Part shown: piece after piece, positions 8,841 to 16,839 of the stretch
Layout: each line of letters begins with the position of its first letter
How positions within the stretch are numbered: the first letter of the stretch is position 1
Origin: Chloroflexi bacterium 44-23
Lineage (GTDB): Bacteria > Chloroflexota > Anaerolineae > Anaerolineales > Anaerolineaceae
Direction of reading: 5' to 3'
Assembly (NCBI GenBank): GCA_001899005.1
Contig: MKUW01000006.1
Coordinates: forward strand, 124,001 to 188,000
DNA: 64,000 nt
Made by a program: the position numbers and the translations under genes
Notes under the pieces: generated by a model
The model's database searches: none
Told to the model about the DNA's origin: nothing
What the model saw: only the letters and a program-made list of their open reading frames with translations

Positions 8841-9908
8841 TTGGAAACTACAAAGAAAAAACTTCGCCTGGTTAAAACCAATAATCCCTCTTTTTGGACC
8901 AAACCACTCATACCTGTTTTAGCACTGGTGGGTACATTTATGCTCACATCAGGGCTGATTCTATGGGCCAAAGCAAATCCGTTTGAGACATATTATTATT
9001 TTCTGATCGCTCCATTGGGGAGCCGGGTTTCTTTTCTTGAGATATTGGTCAAATCAACCCCTTTAATGCTGACCGGAGTGGCAGTGACCTTTGCCTTCGC
9101 GACCGGTTATTACAACATCGGGGCAGAGGGACAATTATATGCGGGTGCAATTGCCGCTGCGGGTCTGGGAATGGCCATGCATGCTGTTCCTGCCATTCTT
9201 GCAATTCCCATCATGATCATCAGTGGCTTTATTGCAGGTGTGGCTTGGGCACTGATTCCGGCCTTGCTTAAGATAAAGCTGGCAGTCGATGAGGTTGTTA
9301 CCACACTCTTAATGAATTCAATCATGGCCTATATCGTCAGCGCACTCCTGAATGGTCCCTGGCGCGACCCAAACTCAGGTTGGCCGCAATCGCAAGAAAT
9401 CTCGCCAACCGCAATGTTTTTCAAGATTGTTCCCCGTTCTCGCCTTAACCTGGGTTTTATTGTAGCGTTGGTGACAGTTTTGATCCTCTGGATTGTAATG
9501 ACACGTACTTCTTTTGGTTTAAAAATGCGTGCTGTTGGTCTGGGAAAACCAGCTGCCCATTTTGCCGGAATTAACGTAAACAAAACCATTCTAATCGCAG
9601 CCCTCATCAGTGGTGGTATCGCTGGTATTGCAGGGGTTGCCGAGGTGGCCGGGATTCAATTCCACCTGATTGGAGAACTATCTCCGGGATATGGATACAC
9701 AGGCGTCATCATCGCCACCCTGGGTTCGCTGAACGCAATTGGAGTTGCGCTCGCCTCCTTGTTTTTCGGTCTTTTGGATGCAGGCGCACAAACTGTCAGC
9801 CGTGCTTTAGGTGTTCCGGTTTATTTGGGTGAAGTCACGCAGGCAACCATGCTATTGGTAACACTTGGCATGCTGCTCTTACAACGATACAAAATTCGGA
9901 GGATTTGA
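8841..9908 (+). CDS. ABC transporter permease (BPD_transp_2, nucleoside type)
   Basis: This 355-aa integral membrane protein has about eight to ten hydrophobic helices. It carries the family motif of a conserved loop with M-R-A-V-G-x-x-x-x-A-A...A-G-I-N followed by a glycine-rich helix. It forms one half of the importer channel with the next gene. The start is a TTG four bases after the ATPase stop, with AAAGGA about 11 bases upstream. The nearest ATG is about 100 bases further and would remove the first transmembrane segment. Its stop overlaps the next start. Confidence 0.9.
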   Translation: METTKKKLRLVKTNNPSFWTKPLIPVLALVGTFMLTSGLILWAKANPFETYYYFLIAPLGSRVSFLEILVKSTPLMLTGVAVTFAFATGYYNIGAEGQLYAGAIAAAGLGMAMHAVPAILAIPIMIISGFIAGVAWALIPALLKIKLAVDEVVTTLLMNSIMAYIVSALLNGPWRDPNSGWPQSQEISPTAMFFKIVPRSRLNLGFIVALVTVLILWIVMTRTSFGLKMRAVGLGKPAAHFAGINVNKTILIAALISGGIAGIAGVAEVAGIQFHLIGELSPGYGYTGVIIATLGSLNAIGVALASLFFGLLDAGAQTVSRALGVPVYLGEVTQATMLLVTLGMLLLQRYKIRRI

Positions 9909-10828
9909 TGGAAGTGTTCTTTATCAACCTGATCGCAGCAACTTTCCGCGTTTCGACACCGATCCTCCTGGCTGCCATCGGAGAAACCTTTACAGAACGC
10001 GCAGGCATCCTCAACCTTGGTATCGAAGGCATAATGTTTTTCGGAGCCTTTGTTGGCTTCTTTGCAGCAGATTTAAGCGGGTCTTTGTGGTTTGGGCTTT
10101 TCCTGGCGGTGATCAGCGGCGTTCTTTCCGGTTTATTGATGGGTTTGTTCTCCGTTTCCTTGGGTGTAAACCAGCATGTATCCGGTTTAGGAATTACAGT
10201 TCTCTTAACCGGGCTTTCATTGTTTGGCTTCCGGCTGCAATACGGCGGACGTTCTACACCCCCATCCATTGAACCCTTTCAGCAGATTAATCCATTTGCG
10301 AATATCCCGATTTTAAGCACTATTACCCAGCAGTATTTATTGACCTACATCACCTTCCTGGTCATTGTTCCATTAGCCGGGTGGATCTTATATCGAACCC
10401 GATATGGTCTGCATATCCGGGCTGTAGGTGATAATCCCGAAGCAGTGGATGCCGCCGGTGTCAATGTGTATGCGATTCGTTATTCTACGCTGGCAATTGG
10501 CGGTGGCTTAATTGCAGCGGGAGGTGCATTTCTTTCCCTCGCACAACTAGGTGCCTTCAGTCACGGTATCGTTTCCGGGCGCGGATGGGTGGCAATTGCA
10601 ATTGTGATCTTCGGCAATTGGATACCACTCAAGGTCATGTTTGGAGCTCTTATCTTCGGCGGTACTTATGCGCTCCAACTGCGTTTACAAGCAATGGGTC
10701 TTAAGCTGCCAATTCCCTATGAAACTTTCCTGGCCTTACCGTATGTCGTCACCATAATTGCCCTGGTTGTAGCAGGAAGGAATGCTTCTTACCCGGCTGC
10801 TCTATTAAAACCGTATCGCAGGGAATAA
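9908..10828 (+). CDS. ABC transporter permease (BPD_transp_2, nucleoside type)
   Basis: This 306-aa membrane protein is the second permease of the Bmp-type importer. The N-terminal F-T-E-R-A-G-I-L-N-L-G-I-E-G segment and the central I-R-A-V-G-D-N-P-E-A-V-D-A-A-G-V-N loop are typical of this family. Start and preceding stop overlap as TGATG, which indicates translational coupling. GGAGGA lies just upstream. It is the last gene of the four-gene operon. Confidence 0.92.
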   Translation: MEVFFINLIAATFRVSTPILLAAIGETFTERAGILNLGIEGIMFFGAFVGFFAADLSGSLWFGLFLAVISGVLSGLLMGLFSVSLGVNQHVSGLGITVLLTGLSLFGFRLQYGGRSTPPSIEPFQQINPFANIPILSTITQQYLLTYITFLVIVPLAGWILYRTRYGLHIRAVGDNPEAVDAAGVNVYAIRYSTLAIGGGLIAAGGAFLSLAQLGAFSHGIVSGRGWVAIAIVIFGNWIPLKVMFGALIFGGTYALQLRLQAMGLKLPIPYETFLALPYVVTIIALVVAGRNASYPAALLKPYRRE

Positions 10829-10934
10829 TTATTCTTTGCGAATAAAGCATTCCCAATAGTTTTGGATAGGCTAAAAGTGATTTTTATTCGAAATGGAAAC
10901 CAATATCTTTTTTCCCCTGAAAGCACCTTTATGA

Positions 10935-10940
10935 TATAAT
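10935..10940 (+). promoter_or_regulatory. -10 box of the tRNA-Met promoter
   Basis: TATAAT lies 14 bases before the tRNA 5' end. The -35 region is not clear. Confidence 0.6.
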
Positions 10941-10954
10941 TTTCGTCGCCACCA

Positions 10955-11026
10955 GGGCTCGTAGCTCAGCGGCAGAGCGCGCGGCTCATAACCGCTTGGT
11001 CGAAGGTTCGAATCCTTCCGAGCCCA
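10955..11026 (+). tRNA. tRNA-Met (anticodon CAT), possibly tRNA-Ile2
   Basis: A 72-base cloverleaf with acceptor GGGCTCG/CGAGCCC, discriminator A, D arm GCTC/GAGC, anticodon loop CTCATAA and T loop TTCGAAT. CCA is not encoded. The acceptor starts with a G-C pair, so it is not the initiator type. CAT may be an elongator Met or an Ile2 tRNA whose C34 is changed to lysidine. The variable loop and the end of the anticodon stem resemble Ile2 tRNAs of other bacteria, so the charging identity is left open. The 27-43 pair is a C-T mismatch. Confidence 0.93.
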
Positions 11027-11027
11027 C

Positions 11028-11065
11028 AAAAAAAGAACCAGTCAATTTCGACTGGTTCTTTTTTT
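11028..11065 (+). terminator. Strong bidirectional terminator after tRNA-Met
   Basis: A 16-bp perfect stem (A-tract plus GAACCAGTC / GACTGGTTC plus T-tract) with a 6-base loop. The A-tract and T-tract flanks let it serve the tRNA on the plus strand and the small gene at 11080-11238 on the minus strand. Confidence 0.92.
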
Positions 11066-11079
11066 GTGGGAAATTTTCT

Positions 11080-11238
11080 TTACTTTTTCTTATCGCTCGC
11101 CAAAAAGCGGGTCACTTTTGTTCCGCACAATGGGCAGGCACCTTGTACCATTTTTCGGCCATTTTCAGTGGTTTTTACTTCGCCATTCTTGACAATGACC
11201 TTCTTGCGGTCTTTAACACAATAACCTTCGAATTCCAT
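11080..11238 (-). CDS. 52-aa zinc-ribbon-like protein (DUF5679-like)
   Basis: A short frame from ATG at 11238 to TAA at 11080, with a good ribosome binding site (AAGGAGAC) 8 bases upstream. It reads MEFEGYCVKDRKK at the start and has G-A-C-P-L-C-G-T-K near the end. This resembles the small DUF5679 family, which has Y-C-V-K-C and C-P-x-C-G-T zinc ligands. Here the second cysteine of the first pair is replaced by Asp (C-V-K-D), so the metal site would be C-x2-D plus C-x2-C. The C terminus is lysine-rich. Function is unknown. Confidence 0.72.
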   Translation of the reverse strand: MEFEGYCVKDRKKVIVKNGEVKTTENGRKMVQGACPLCGTKVTRFLASDKKK

Positions 11239-11519
11239 ATTTTCGTCTCCTTATAAGGTGGATATTTGGATATAACGGATTTTGCGAATTTATTCACTGA
11301 TACCTGTGGATCAATGAAATCTCGTTTACTTATTTTAGTTGGTTTTTCAAGAAAAGAATAGTGCCTGTCTAAGAATTGGTAATGTTTTTACGTTCATTTT
11401 TCTGATTTTAGGTGAATTTCTCGATAAATTCATGCAATTTTCCGCTTTATTTTTAAATTTATGTGATATAAAATGTTTTTCATAAAAAAATATCACACCC
11501 ATCAAAACAAAAGGTGAAT

Positions 11520-12329
11520 ATGAAAAAATGGTCTGCTGCTTTTTTATTGCTTATTTCACTATTGATTCTGACAACGATTGTTTCTGCACAAGAGCTAGAT
11601 CCCACAGTATTAGACACTGGGGATTTGGCCATTATAGGTTTTAATTCTGATGGTACAGATGATTTTACAGTTGTGGTACTCAAAGAGATCAAGGCAGGTA
11701 CAGAAATTAGATTTACCGACCGTGGCTGGCGGAATACAAACCCGATTGGTTTTGTAAACATACCGGAAGATACTGTCATTTTTTTTATACCTGCTCTAGA
11801 TTTAAATATTGGCTCTGTATTTCATCTCATTTCCGGTGATAATGGTCAAATACTTAATTTAGATCCAGGTGCTGATCAATTATTCGCATATATCGGAAAT
11901 GGTCCTTATGTTAATAAGGTAATTTTTGGAATCAACACATTCCCTAGTGGCTGGCTTAATTCTTCTACAGATCCAAATTTAATAATTACAAAAAATAATT
12001 CAGAACTTCCACCTGACTTAAAAAATGGGTCAGAAGAAATAGCCTCAATTTCCTTACCTGGGGCAAGAAATGCTCATTATATAGGTTCGCGCTCTTTTAC
12101 TTCACCCACCGATGCATTGAATGCAATAGTAAACCTGGATAATTGGAGAACAAGTGGTACAAGATTGAACCTCCTCACAACTAATTTCGAATTCACACCT
12201 ACAAATGTATCGCTTAAAAATTTTTCTGCACAAGTTAAGGCGAACACGTTTGTTTATATTATCTTAATCTTGCCAACCCTACTTCTTATCTCATTTTATT
12301 ATCAAAAAAACCGGAAGCAAAATTTGTAA
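11520..12329 (+). CDS. Secreted protein with C-terminal membrane anchor, unknown function
   Basis: This 269-aa protein has an N-terminal signal peptide (MKKWS followed by a long hydrophobic stretch ending near VSAQ), a beta-rich ectodomain, and a C-terminal hydrophobic helix (about residues 240-260) followed by a basic tail (YQKNRKQN). The segment G-D-L-A-I-I-G-F-N-S-D-G-T-D-D-F...I-R-F-T-D-R-G-W resembles secreted bacterial adhesin or nuclease-associated domains. That layout suggests a surface protein held by a sorting-like C-terminal anchor, although no LPXTG motif is present. The ATG at 11520 is preferred over a GTG two codons upstream, with AAGGTG serving as ribosome binding site. The gene appears to stand alone. 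Confidence 0.65.
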   Translation: MKKWSAAFLLLISLLILTTIVSAQELDPTVLDTGDLAIIGFNSDGTDDFTVVVLKEIKAGTEIRFTDRGWRNTNPIGFVNIPEDTVIFFIPALDLNIGSVFHLISGDNGQILNLDPGADQLFAYIGNGPYVNKVIFGINTFPSGWLNSSTDPNLIITKNNSELPPDLKNGSEEIASISLPGARNAHYIGSRSFTSPTDALNAIVNLDNWRTSGTRLNLLTTNFEFTPTNVSLKNFSAQVKANTFVYIILILPTLLLISFYYQKNRKQNL

Positions 12330-12413
12330 TATACATGACTTTACACAGTTTTTGAATTTGTTTAATTAGCCGACCAGCCATTTTTCGTTTGGAAAGTGCA
12401 GCACCCACTTTGC

Positions 12414-12442
12414 TTGACACCCAGCTCTACACTGACTATAAT
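12414..12442 (+). promoter_or_regulatory. Consensus sigma-70 promoter of tRNA-Gly(CCC)
   Basis: TTGACA at 12414-12419 and TATAAT at 12437-12442 are separated by 17 bases, a full consensus match. The tRNA begins 11 bases after the -10 box. Confidence 0.92.
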
Positions 12443-12452
12443 CCTGCACATT

Positions 12453-12523
12453 GCGGGCATAGTTTAGGGGTAAAACGAATGCTTCCCAAGTATTAGTCAC
12501 GAGTTCGATTCTCGTTGCCCGCT
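12453..12523 (+). tRNA. tRNA-Gly (anticodon CCC)
   Basis: A 71-base cloverleaf: acceptor GCGGGCA/TGCCCGC, D stem GTTT/AAAC, anticodon stem AATGC/GTATT with loop TTCCCAA (anticodon CCC), and T loop TTCGATT. CCA is not encoded. With the TCC gene at 3826 it is the second isolated glycine tRNA in the window. Confidence 0.96.
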
Positions 12524-12527
12524 CTCC

Positions 12528-12557
12528 TTAAAAGACCGCAGTGTGTGGTCTTTTTAA
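12528..12557 (+). terminator. Terminator of tRNA-Gly(CCC)
   Basis: Stem TTAAAAGACC / GGTCTTTTTAA with a 9-base loop and a T run in the 3' arm, directly behind the tRNA. Confidence 0.8.
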
Positions 12558-12558
12558 A

Positions 12559-12585
12559 ACAAAAAAGCTGGTAATAACCAGCTTT
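12559..12585 (-). terminator. Terminator of the hisS/tRNA-His unit
   Basis: Read on the minus strand, stem AAAGCTGGT / ACCAGCTTT with a 4-base loop is followed by a T-rich run (TTTGTTTT). It lies 3 bases after the tRNA-His 3' end. Confidence 0.85.
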
Positions 12586-12588
12586 CAG

Positions 12589-12661
12589 GGTGCCTGGACG
12601 GTTTCGAACCCTCAGCCTCCTCAGCCACAGTGAGGCGCTCTGCCGTTGAGCTACAGGCACC
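12589..12661 (-). tRNA. tRNA-His (anticodon GTG)
   Basis: A 73-base tRNA including the extra G at -1 paired with C73, the hallmark of tRNA-His. Acceptor GTGCCTG/CAGGCAC, anticodon stem CCTCA/TGAGG with loop CTGTGGC (anticodon GTG), T loop TTCGAAA. The T stem GAGGG/CCGTC has a G-G mismatch at 51-63. It lies 21 bases after hisS on the same strand, so the two are probably co-transcribed. Confidence 0.95.
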
Positions 12662-12682
12662 ATAGCGTTCAAAATTCTATCA

Positions 12683-13963
12683 TTAAGCAGAACTTTGCGC
12701 AAGCTTAATGGCCAAATAATCAATCAGGTTTTCGCGTGTAACATTTTCCTGCGACCTGGTAACCAAATCTTTGACAGTCACCTCATCTTTTGCCACTTCC
12801 TCAGGTCCCATTACAATGACCAAAGGAACACCGATGCGGTCAGCATATTTGAATTGTTTTACCAGCTTGCTTACTTCGGTCATACAAACACACTTAATCC
12901 CGCCAGCACGGATTTGGCCGGCCAATTGCAGTGATTTTGGCAACAATTCCTGATCGAATACGGTGACCAACACACTGGCTGTCGTATTTTGAAATTCAGG
13001 CAAACAACCATATTTTTCCAACACCAATCGCATCATTACATCCCCCATCGCAAAACCTACGCCCGGTAATGGATCGCCGCCAACATCACTGACCAGGTTT
13101 CCGTAATGTCCACCACCCAGAATGGCCCTGCCATCTTTGGAAATGTCGCGTGCTTCGAAGACAATTCCGGTGTAATAATCTAATCCACGGATAACCTGGG
13201 GGTCGAAGCTAACGTATTCCGCCAAATCCATCTGCGAGAGCATATCAAAAACTGACACGAGTTCATCTGATTTCTTCCATAAATTTTTGTCAGCGAGCGC
13301 TTTGACCAATAGATCAAACTGGGTTTCATTAATGTCATTCTCAATTGCCAGAGAATGCCAGCTATCCATCGACAACTTATCCCTTTTGTCGATTAATTGA
13401 AAAACGGACTGTTTCTTTTGTGAATCTATTCCAATCTCAGCGATGACCCGATCCATTAAATGCCGGCTATTGACCCGCACCTGTACCTGATCAGCCTGCA
13501 AGCCTACTAGCTTGAAAAAGGAAGCACAAATGGCAAGCAACTCAGCATCGCTGGCAGGTGAATCTGCCCCTAACAAATCAACATTCCACTGAAAAAACTC
13601 GCGCGTCCGGCCTTTTTGCGGCCGCTCATAGCGCCAGAATGGGCCAAATGACCACCACCTTTGCGGGAACACCAATTGTTTCTGGCGTTGTGCAATCATT
13701 CTTGCCAATGACGGCGTCAATTCTGGTCTTAATGTAATTGCATCACCACCACGATCTTGGAACACAAACGCCTGTTCTCGCACCAATTCTTCCCCGGATT
13801 TGGCAGCATACAGGTCAATTCTCTCTAAAAAAGGAGCATCAAATTCTAGATATCCAAAGAGTTGAGAGACTTCTCGAATTTTTTGATACAGCCAACTACG
13901 AACAAACATATCTTCTGGATAAAAATCTCGTGTTCCTTTAACCGGTGCAATCATAGAACCCAT
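12683..13963 (-). CDS. hisS: Histidine--tRNA ligase
   Basis: This 426-aa class II synthetase charges tRNA-His in the cytoplasm. Visible motifs are the N-terminal G-T-R-D-F-Y-P, motif 2 (T-L-R-P-E-L-T-P-S-L-A-R with F-W-R-Y-E-R-P-Q-K-G-R-T-R-E-F), the histidine-binding motif R-G-L-D-Y-Y-T-G, motif 3 (G-G-G-H-Y-G-N-L...G-V-G-F-A-M-G) and a C-terminal anticodon-binding domain. Its length is normal for HisS. The ATG at 13963 was chosen because AAGGA lies 6 bases upstream; the longer frame adds 16 residues without homology. Its own cognate tRNA-His lies directly downstream on the same strand. Confidence 0.95.
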   Translation of the reverse strand: MGSMIAPVKGTRDFYPEDMFVRSWLYQKIREVSQLFGYLEFDAPFLERIDLYAAKSGEELVREQAFVFQDRGGDAITLRPELTPSLARMIAQRQKQLVFPQRWWSFGPFWRYERPQKGRTREFFQWNVDLLGADSPASDAELLAICASFFKLVGLQADQVQVRVNSRHLMDRVIAEIGIDSQKKQSVFQLIDKRDKLSMDSWHSLAIENDINETQFDLLVKALADKNLWKKSDELVSVFDMLSQMDLAEYVSFDPQVIRGLDYYTGIVFEARDISKDGRAILGGGHYGNLVSDVGGDPLPGVGFAMGDVMMRLVLEKYGCLPEFQNTTASVLVTVFDQELLPKSLQLAGQIRAGGIKCVCMTEVSKLVKQFKYADRIGVPLVIVMGPEEVAKDEVTVKDLVTRSQENVTRENLIDYLAIKLAQSSA

Positions 13964-14265
13964 AAACCATCCTTCATCATAAATTGTTGTTGTAATACTA
14001 CTCTTTCCCAATTATAAGGTCTGATTTAAAAATTTGTTGATCATCGCAGGAAGTCAACCAATAAATTTTGGTTGTAGAGCCCGCTGACTACGCAATCCTA
14101 TATTGTTCTTCGCAATCTGAAATCCGCGAAATTTTTTGCTGTAATTGGGTGCTACAGACCAGTACAACCAGGCGAGTTAATACTATTTTTCACAAACGAT
14201 ATGTATTTATGTGATTATCAAGTAAAATACAAAGTAACACTTATCAATATCCATAAAGGAACTGA

Positions 14266-14646
14266 ATGAATATTCTTGAATTAATTTCTATTGTCAATGG
14301 GAAAGTACTCATTTCTAATTTTGATTCAAATGTGGAAATTTTAGGTGGATGTGGTGCCGATCTGATGAGCGATGTCCTGGCATCCATTGAACCCGGTGCG
14401 GTACTATTGACCGGCCTTTGCAATCCACAGGTGATTCGAACTGCACTCATGGCAGATGTAGCGGCTGTAGTCCTTGTGCGTGGGAAGAAACCACCTGAAG
14501 CAACAATCACTCTGGCTCAAGAAGAAGGGATTCCACTTATAACCTCTCCATTAGGGATGTTCGAACTTTGCGGGCGCCTGCATAGAGCAGGATTACCAAG
14601 TTTGGAAAAAGAGGTCGGCAGTCACCAAGTTTGTGGTTGTGAATAA
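14266..14646 (+). CDS. DRTGG-domain protein (first copy)
   Basis: This 126-aa protein is one DRTGG domain, with the ordered hydrophobic core seen in stand-alone copies next to hydrogenase operons: V-L-L-T-G...I-R-T-A-L-M-A-D-V-A-A-V-V-L-V-R-G. It ends in a short tail containing two cysteines (VCGCE). The domain is thought to be a ligand-binding or regulatory module, and no enzyme activity is known. It starts a run of four genes (DRTGG, CBS-HATPase, DRTGG, PHP) in front of the hydrogenase structural genes and is followed after 25 bases by the CBS gene. AAAGGAA lies 6-7 bases before the ATG. Confidence 0.8.
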   Translation: MNILELISIVNGKVLISNFDSNVEILGGCGADLMSDVLASIEPGAVLLTGLCNPQVIRTALMADVAAVVLVRGKKPPEATITLAQEEGIPLITSPLGMFELCGRLHRAGLPSLEKEVGSHQVCGCE

Positions 14647-14671
14647 CTACCGCTATGAATAAAAAGAAAAA

Positions 14672-15676
14672 ATGACCATAAACTCTCCACAACACACGCA
14701 CATAATGACCGACGAAGAAGCAGAAAATATCTCGCGGGTCGAAGAACTTGCCTATGAAATAAAAATAAGTGAGGTCATGAATGCTTCGACGATTACGCTT
14801 ACTCCTGACATGCATATGAGTGAAGTAGTCGAAATATTCCGGAAAAACCGAATTTCGGGAGCACCGGTGCTCTCTTCCACTGGCAACCTCGTCGGAATTC
14901 TCAGCATGGAAGATTTAATTCGCTGTTTGATCGATTCAGATTTAAAGGCGAGCATCAATAAATATATGACCACCAAATTAATCACGGTTTTAAATACTGA
15001 TCCACTGGTTGAAGCGTTAAAGAAGTTTGTGGCCACCAACTATGGTCGTTTATTAGTAGTTGATAAAGAACAAAAGTTGGCAGGTATCATCACCAAGGGA
15101 GACATCAATCGCGGCCTTTTATCAGCTTTGGAATACGATTTTCAGACGGAAGAAGTAAAAAAATATCGTGCCAGCCATCTGTTTGATGACATTGAATCAA
15201 ACCGCACAAGTTTAATTTTACGCTATCAAATCAAGCAGGGCGATTTTACACATGGAGGCCAGGCTTCCAGCAATATCAAAAGAGCATTGATTCGCCTGGG
15301 AGCTTCCAAACAAATTGCTCGCCGCTGTGGAATTGCAGTTTACGAAGCTGAAATGAATCTCATTATCCATACCACAGAGGGTGGTGCTATGCGAGTGGAA
15401 ATTGAAACAAACCAGATCACAATTGACGCCTATGATTCCGGTCCGGGCATTAAGGACGTTCAATTGGCACTGAAAGCTGGCTTTTCGACGGCCAACGAAT
15501 CTGTGCGAGAAATGGGATTTGGCGCAGGAATGGGATTAATAAACATCTCGCGTTGTGTTGACCAAATGAAGCTCGATTCGGTATATGGAAAAGGGACCAG
15601 GCTAAAAATGCGCCTATTTCTTGATCACGATCATTCCAATTCCGGCTTAGAAATTGATTCGGAGGAACGAAATTAA
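14672..15676 (+). CDS. CBS-pair protein fused to an RsbW-like HATPase domain
   Basis: This 334-aa protein has two CBS motifs (about residues 30-150), each with the M-x-x-x-x-x-T-L/I-x-P start. A GHKL ATPase domain of anti-sigma/RsbW type follows (about 180-325). In that domain the N box is Y-E-A-E-M-N-L, the G1 box is D-S-G-P-G-I and the G2 box is G-F-G-A-G-M-G-L. CBS pairs usually sense adenine nucleotides or related ligands, so this may be a nucleotide-controlled kinase or anti-sigma-type switch. No phosphoacceptor His is evident. The stop overlaps the next ATG by one base, which supports operon structure. Confidence 0.85.
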   Translation: MTINSPQHTHIMTDEEAENISRVEELAYEIKISEVMNASTITLTPDMHMSEVVEIFRKNRISGAPVLSSTGNLVGILSMEDLIRCLIDSDLKASINKYMTTKLITVLNTDPLVEALKKFVATNYGRLLVVDKEQKLAGIITKGDINRGLLSALEYDFQTEEVKKYRASHLFDDIESNRTSLILRYQIKQGDFTHGGQASSNIKRALIRLGASKQIARRCGIAVYEAEMNLIIHTTEGGAMRVEIETNQITIDAYDSGPGIKDVQLALKAGFSTANESVREMGFGAGMGLINISRCVDQMKLDSVYGKGTRLKMRLFLDHDHSNSGLEIDSEERN

Positions 15677-16023
15677 TGAACAATCTGGCACAGATCATAC
15701 AAGATTTAGATTTGAATTTGCTTACAGAGCAGAAGGACTTCTCAGATATACAAATACCGGCGGGCTACACTTCTGATTTGTTAAGCTGCGTCATCGCAGG
15801 CGCACCCAGTCAAGGTGTTTGGGTTACCATCCAGGCGCATCTTAATATCATCGCCGTGGCTGCGCTACTGGAACTAAATGCGATCATCATTACGGAAGGT
15901 GCCCTTCCTGATGATGCAACAATTGCGAAAGCAAATGAAGAAGGCATCTCTCTCTTTAACACAAAGAGGAATTCTTTTTGGGTTGTTGGGAAATTATGGG
16001 AGCTAGGCATAAACGCCGAATAG
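15676..16023 (+). CDS. DRTGG-domain protein (second copy)
   Basis: This 115-aa paralogue of the gene at 14266 shares the DRTGG pattern (V-W-V-T-I-Q-A-H-L-N-I-I-A-V-A-A-L-L-E-L-N-A-I-I-I-T-E-G). It begins one base inside the CBS-HATPase stop and has GGAGGAACG upstream. The two DRTGG copies flank the CBS-HATPase gene and are diverged, which argues for separate roles or a hetero-pair. Function is unknown. Confidence 0.78.
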   Translation: MNNLAQIIQDLDLNLLTEQKDFSDIQIPAGYTSDLLSCVIAGAPSQGVWVTIQAHLNIIAVAALLELNAIIITEGALPDDATIAKANEEGISLFNTKRNSFWVVGKLWELGINAE

Positions 16024-16790
16024 TGCCCTTGTCCTCCTTGAAACAATTCCGAGCAGATTTACACGTTCACACAGTCTTATCTCCTTGCGCTGAGATCGAG
16101 ATGATTCCACCCTTTATTGTTGAAAGCGCACTTGAAATGGGTATCACGCTCATTGCAATCACAGATCATAATGCTTCCGGCAATATTCAAGCAGTACAAA
16201 AAGCTGCTCAAGGTACTGACTTGATCGTTTTGCCGGGCATGGAGCTTCAGACAAAAGAAGATGTGCACGTCTTATGTCTGTTTGACACGCTTGATCAAAT
16301 TGACAAGTTTCAGGTGATTGTAGACAACAACCTTCCTGGGATGAAAAACAAGCCCAGCTTCTTTGGCCATCAATTGATTGTTGATGAAACTGGATCGTAT
16401 TTAGGCACGGAGGATCGTCTTCTCATCACATCCACTTTTTTATCGATCGACACAGTTTTCGCCGAAGTGGAATTGTTAGGCGGCTTAATGATTCCTGCTC
16501 ACATCAACCGCAAGATTAATGGGTTGATAGAGATTTTAGGGTTTGTTCCAACGGAAATTTCAATTACCGCATTGGAAATTTCACGCCATATCAGCCCGCA
16601 GGAAGCATATCAGGCTTACCCGCAAATAAAAGATTATCCGCTCATTCAAAGTGGTGATGTCCATCGTTTAAATGAATTTCTTGGCACTACCATATTGAAT
16701 ATTGAAACAGCGAGCATTGCAGAAATTCGCTGGGCATTGTCTCAAAAAGAAGGGCGGAGCTTTCATATCTCCAAATCCCTCAATTTATAG
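15996..16790 (+). CDS. PHP-domain metal-dependent phosphoesterase
   Basis: This 264-aa protein is of the TrpH/PHP family. Metal-binding motifs are D-L-H-V-H-T near the N terminus, then I-T-D-H-N, G-M-E-L, a later P-A-H-I-N-R and the C-terminal G-D-V-H. These give a three-metal phosphoesterase site, so hydrolytic activity is likely, with unknown substrate. The ATG at 15996 overlaps the DRTGG gene by 28 bases. A GTG at 16023, overlapping its stop by one base, is an equally reasonable start and gives 255 aa. PHP genes of this type are common beside bifurcating hydrogenase operons. Confidence 0.82.
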   Translation: MGARHKRRIVPLSSLKQFRADLHVHTVLSPCAEIEMIPPFIVESALEMGITLIAITDHNASGNIQAVQKAAQGTDLIVLPGMELQTKEDVHVLCLFDTLDQIDKFQVIVDNNLPGMKNKPSFFGHQLIVDETGSYLGTEDRLLITSTFLSIDTVFAEVELLGGLMIPAHINRKINGLIEILGFVPTEISITALEISRHISPQEAYQAYPQIKDYPLIQSGDVHRLNEFLGTTILNIETASIAEIRWALSQKEGRSFHISKSLNL

Positions 16791-16839
16791 CCAAAACAAA
16801 AAATGCTGAGACTATTTTATATGTTATCATTAATGCTGT

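Noticed and set aside
14178..14195. TTCACAA half-site upstream of the first DRTGG gene as a second Rex operator
   Set aside because: Only one half matches. The left half at the needed spacing (TAATACT) does not resemble TTGTGAA.
13964..14265. A T-box leader upstream of hisS
   Set aside because: The conserved T-box (TGGNACC) is absent on the minus strand, and the gap is short.
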